Below are positions 63,103 through 64,000 of a stretch of DNA of 64,000 bases, piece after piece (the first letter of the stretch is position 1; every line of letters starts with the position of its first letter). Under the pieces are notes generated by a model that searched no databases, had not been told where the DNA came from, and saw only the letters and a program-made list of their open reading frames with translations. The DNA is taken from assembly GCF_021545335.1 (NCBI RefSeq), contig NZ_CP089312.1:2976001-3040000 (forward strand), written 5' to 3'. This DNA is from Streptomyces sp. GQFP. GTDB lineage: Bacteria; Actinomycetota; Actinomycetes; Streptomycetales; Streptomycetaceae. Both the position numbers and the translations under genes were made by a program.

Positions 63103-63176
63103 TAGCGGGGACAGGATTTGAACCTGCGACCTCTGGGTTATGAGCCCAGCGAGCTACCGAGCTGCTCCACCCCGCG
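63103..63176 (-). tRNA. Initiator tRNA-fMet (CAU), copy 2
   Basis: 74 nt, same sequence as copy 1, with C1/U72 unpaired and the three G-C pairs in the anticodon stem. No encoded CCA. Followed by its own perfect hairpin, unlike copy 1. Confidence 0.95.
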
Positions 63177-63248
63177 CCGTTGTGTTGCAACCGTACCACG
63201 GCGCGGGAGGGGCGGAGGCCACTGCCTCAACAGGGCCTCCGACCAGCA

Positions 63249-64000
63249 CTAACCGCTACTTGGACTACTGCTGGGACTGCTGCTGGGACTGGCACTCGCG
63301 CCACCGGAAGAACCGCTTCCGGCACCACTCCCACTCCCTGCCTTGTCCGCGTCGGCCTGTGCCTCCTCGGCCCGCTGGAGCGCGTCCTCAAGAGCCGCCT
63401 GTGCCTTGCCGTACGCTTCCCAGTCACCCTTCTTGAGGGCCGCCTGGCCGTCGTCGAAGGCCTTTTGGGCATCGTTGAGTGCCTCTTGGACCGTCGGATC
63501 CTCGGCCGTCGGCGGTGTCGTCGTACCACCGCCGTCGTCCGGTGGCTCGGTCGTCGTGCCCTCCGCCCCGAAGACCTTGTTGAGCGCGGCGTCGAGCGTG
63601 TCCTCGAAGGCGGTCTGGCCGCCGTAGGTCACCAACACCTTGCGCAACAGCGGGTACTTGAGGCCGCTGCCTCGGACGTAGACGGGCTCCACGTAGAGCA
63701 GGCCGCCGTCGAGCGGCACCGTCAGCAGGTTGCCGTACTCGATCTCCGAGTCGCCGCCTCTCAGCAGCCTGATGGACTCGGCGATGTCCTGTTCGGAGTT
63801 GAACTGGCTCTGGACCTGTTTGGGCCCGTCGACGGTTCTGCTCGTCGGCAGCTTCAGGATTCTGATCCTGCCGTAATCACTCGTCCCCGCCTCGGCGTTG
63901 ACCGACATGAAGGCACTGAGGTTGTCCCGGCCGTTCGGCGTGAACGTCGTCGTCAGGGAGAACGCCTGCGCCTGCTGGTCGGGCATCTTCATGCTCAGGT
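63249..64000 (-). CDS. UPF0182-family integral membrane protein (3' part, start outside window)
   Basis: The visible 250 residues are the C-terminal end of a large UPF0182 (COG1615) protein: [50 protein letters not shown] and [20 protein letters not shown] are typical. Two tails follow: a Glu/Ala/Lys-rich helix ([20 protein letters not shown]) and a Gly/Ser/Ala low-complexity end. The TM-rich N-terminal two-thirds lie beyond base 64000. Function of the family is unknown. Confidence 0.9.
   Translation of the reverse strand, partial: LSMKMPDQQAQAFSLTTTFTPNGRDNLSAFMSVNAEAGTSDYGRIRILKLPTSRTVDGPKQVQSQFNSEQDIAESIRLLRGGDSEIEYGNLLTVPLDGGLLYVEPVYVRGSGLKYPLLRKVLVTYGGQTAFEDTLDAALNKVFGAEGTTTEPPDDGGGTTTPPTAEDPTVQEALNDAQKAFDDGQAALKKGDWEAYGKAQAALEDALQRAEEAQADADKAGSGSGAGSGSSGGASASPSSSPSSSPSSG

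Noticed and set aside
60995..63121. 708-codon plus-strand open frame opposite the Sel1 gene
   Set aside because: It is antisense to an obvious repeat protein, has Arg/Pro-rich noise composition and no domain. High GC keeps such frames open.

Overview
The window is GC-rich actinobacterial DNA and almost certainly comes from a Streptomyces chromosome core. GTG starts are frequent, neighbouring genes are often coupled by ATGA overlaps, and several recognisable Streptomyces loci appear in one block: sodX/sodN, the dasABC-dasR-nagB aminosugar regulon, wblE, sigH with its anti-sigma gene, cobalamin-controlled nrdAB, epi-isozizaene synthase with CYP170A1, sigR-rsrA and hisN. The gene order resembles the S. 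coelicolor SCO52xx region as I remember it; no alignment was run.

Layout. 1-6.5 kb: an ECF sigma factor with a membrane partner, a methyltransferase, a CGNR regulator, divergent sodX/sodN, a broken methyltransferase gene, and a phosphate module (Pit transporter, small membrane protein, PPK2). 6.5-9.6 kb: small single-domain enzymes (VOC, DUF952, YCII, DHFR-like, GNAT). 9.7-12.5 kb: a translationally coupled pair of a polyprenyl diphosphate synthase and an encapsulin-like shell protein with a cyclic-nucleotide-binding domain. 12.7-20.2 kb: amidase, PLP enzyme, Na+/H+ antiporter, UBP zinc finger, the sigH operon and a lipid kinase. 20.4-23.5 kb: wblE, a PdtaS-type histidine kinase and a TetR regulator. 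23.6-31.8 kb: an SDR, then chitin/GlcNAc metabolism (nagB, a GH3 hexosaminidase, dasCBA, dasR) with DasR-type operators. 31.9-36.3 kb: carbon-starvation and monocarboxylate transport (cstA with its YbdD partner, DUF3311 with an SSF symporter). 37-42 kb: class Ia ribonucleotide reductase under a B12 riboswitch, with the AraC-type gene nrdS. 42-44.5 kb: albaflavenone genes. 44.7-49.4 kb: peptide deformylase, a TPR protein and two coupled HD-domain membrane proteins. 49.5-52.1 kb: a cluster of three Roadblock/LC7 proteins with a DUF4388-like protein. 52.1-60.7 kb: rsrA-sigR, hydrolase, SRAP, M50 peptidase, aroA, rsgA, SMR exporter with TetR, hisN and a CBS protein. 60.7-64 kb: two identical initiator tRNA genes flank a Sel1/TPR repeat protein; the 3' end of a UPF0182 gene closes the window.

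Functional links. DasR-like sites lie upstream of nagB, of dasA and between dasA and dasR, so import (DasABC), chitobiose cleavage (the GH3 enzyme) and GlcN-6-P deamination (NagB) form one regulon. A further strong palindrome of the same type lies far from these genes, upstream of the histidine kinase. Stress control is dense: sigH, sigR/rsrA, an ECF factor and wblE. The least explained parts are the shell-protein/prenyl-synthase pair, the Roadblock cluster and two families of intergenic repeats.
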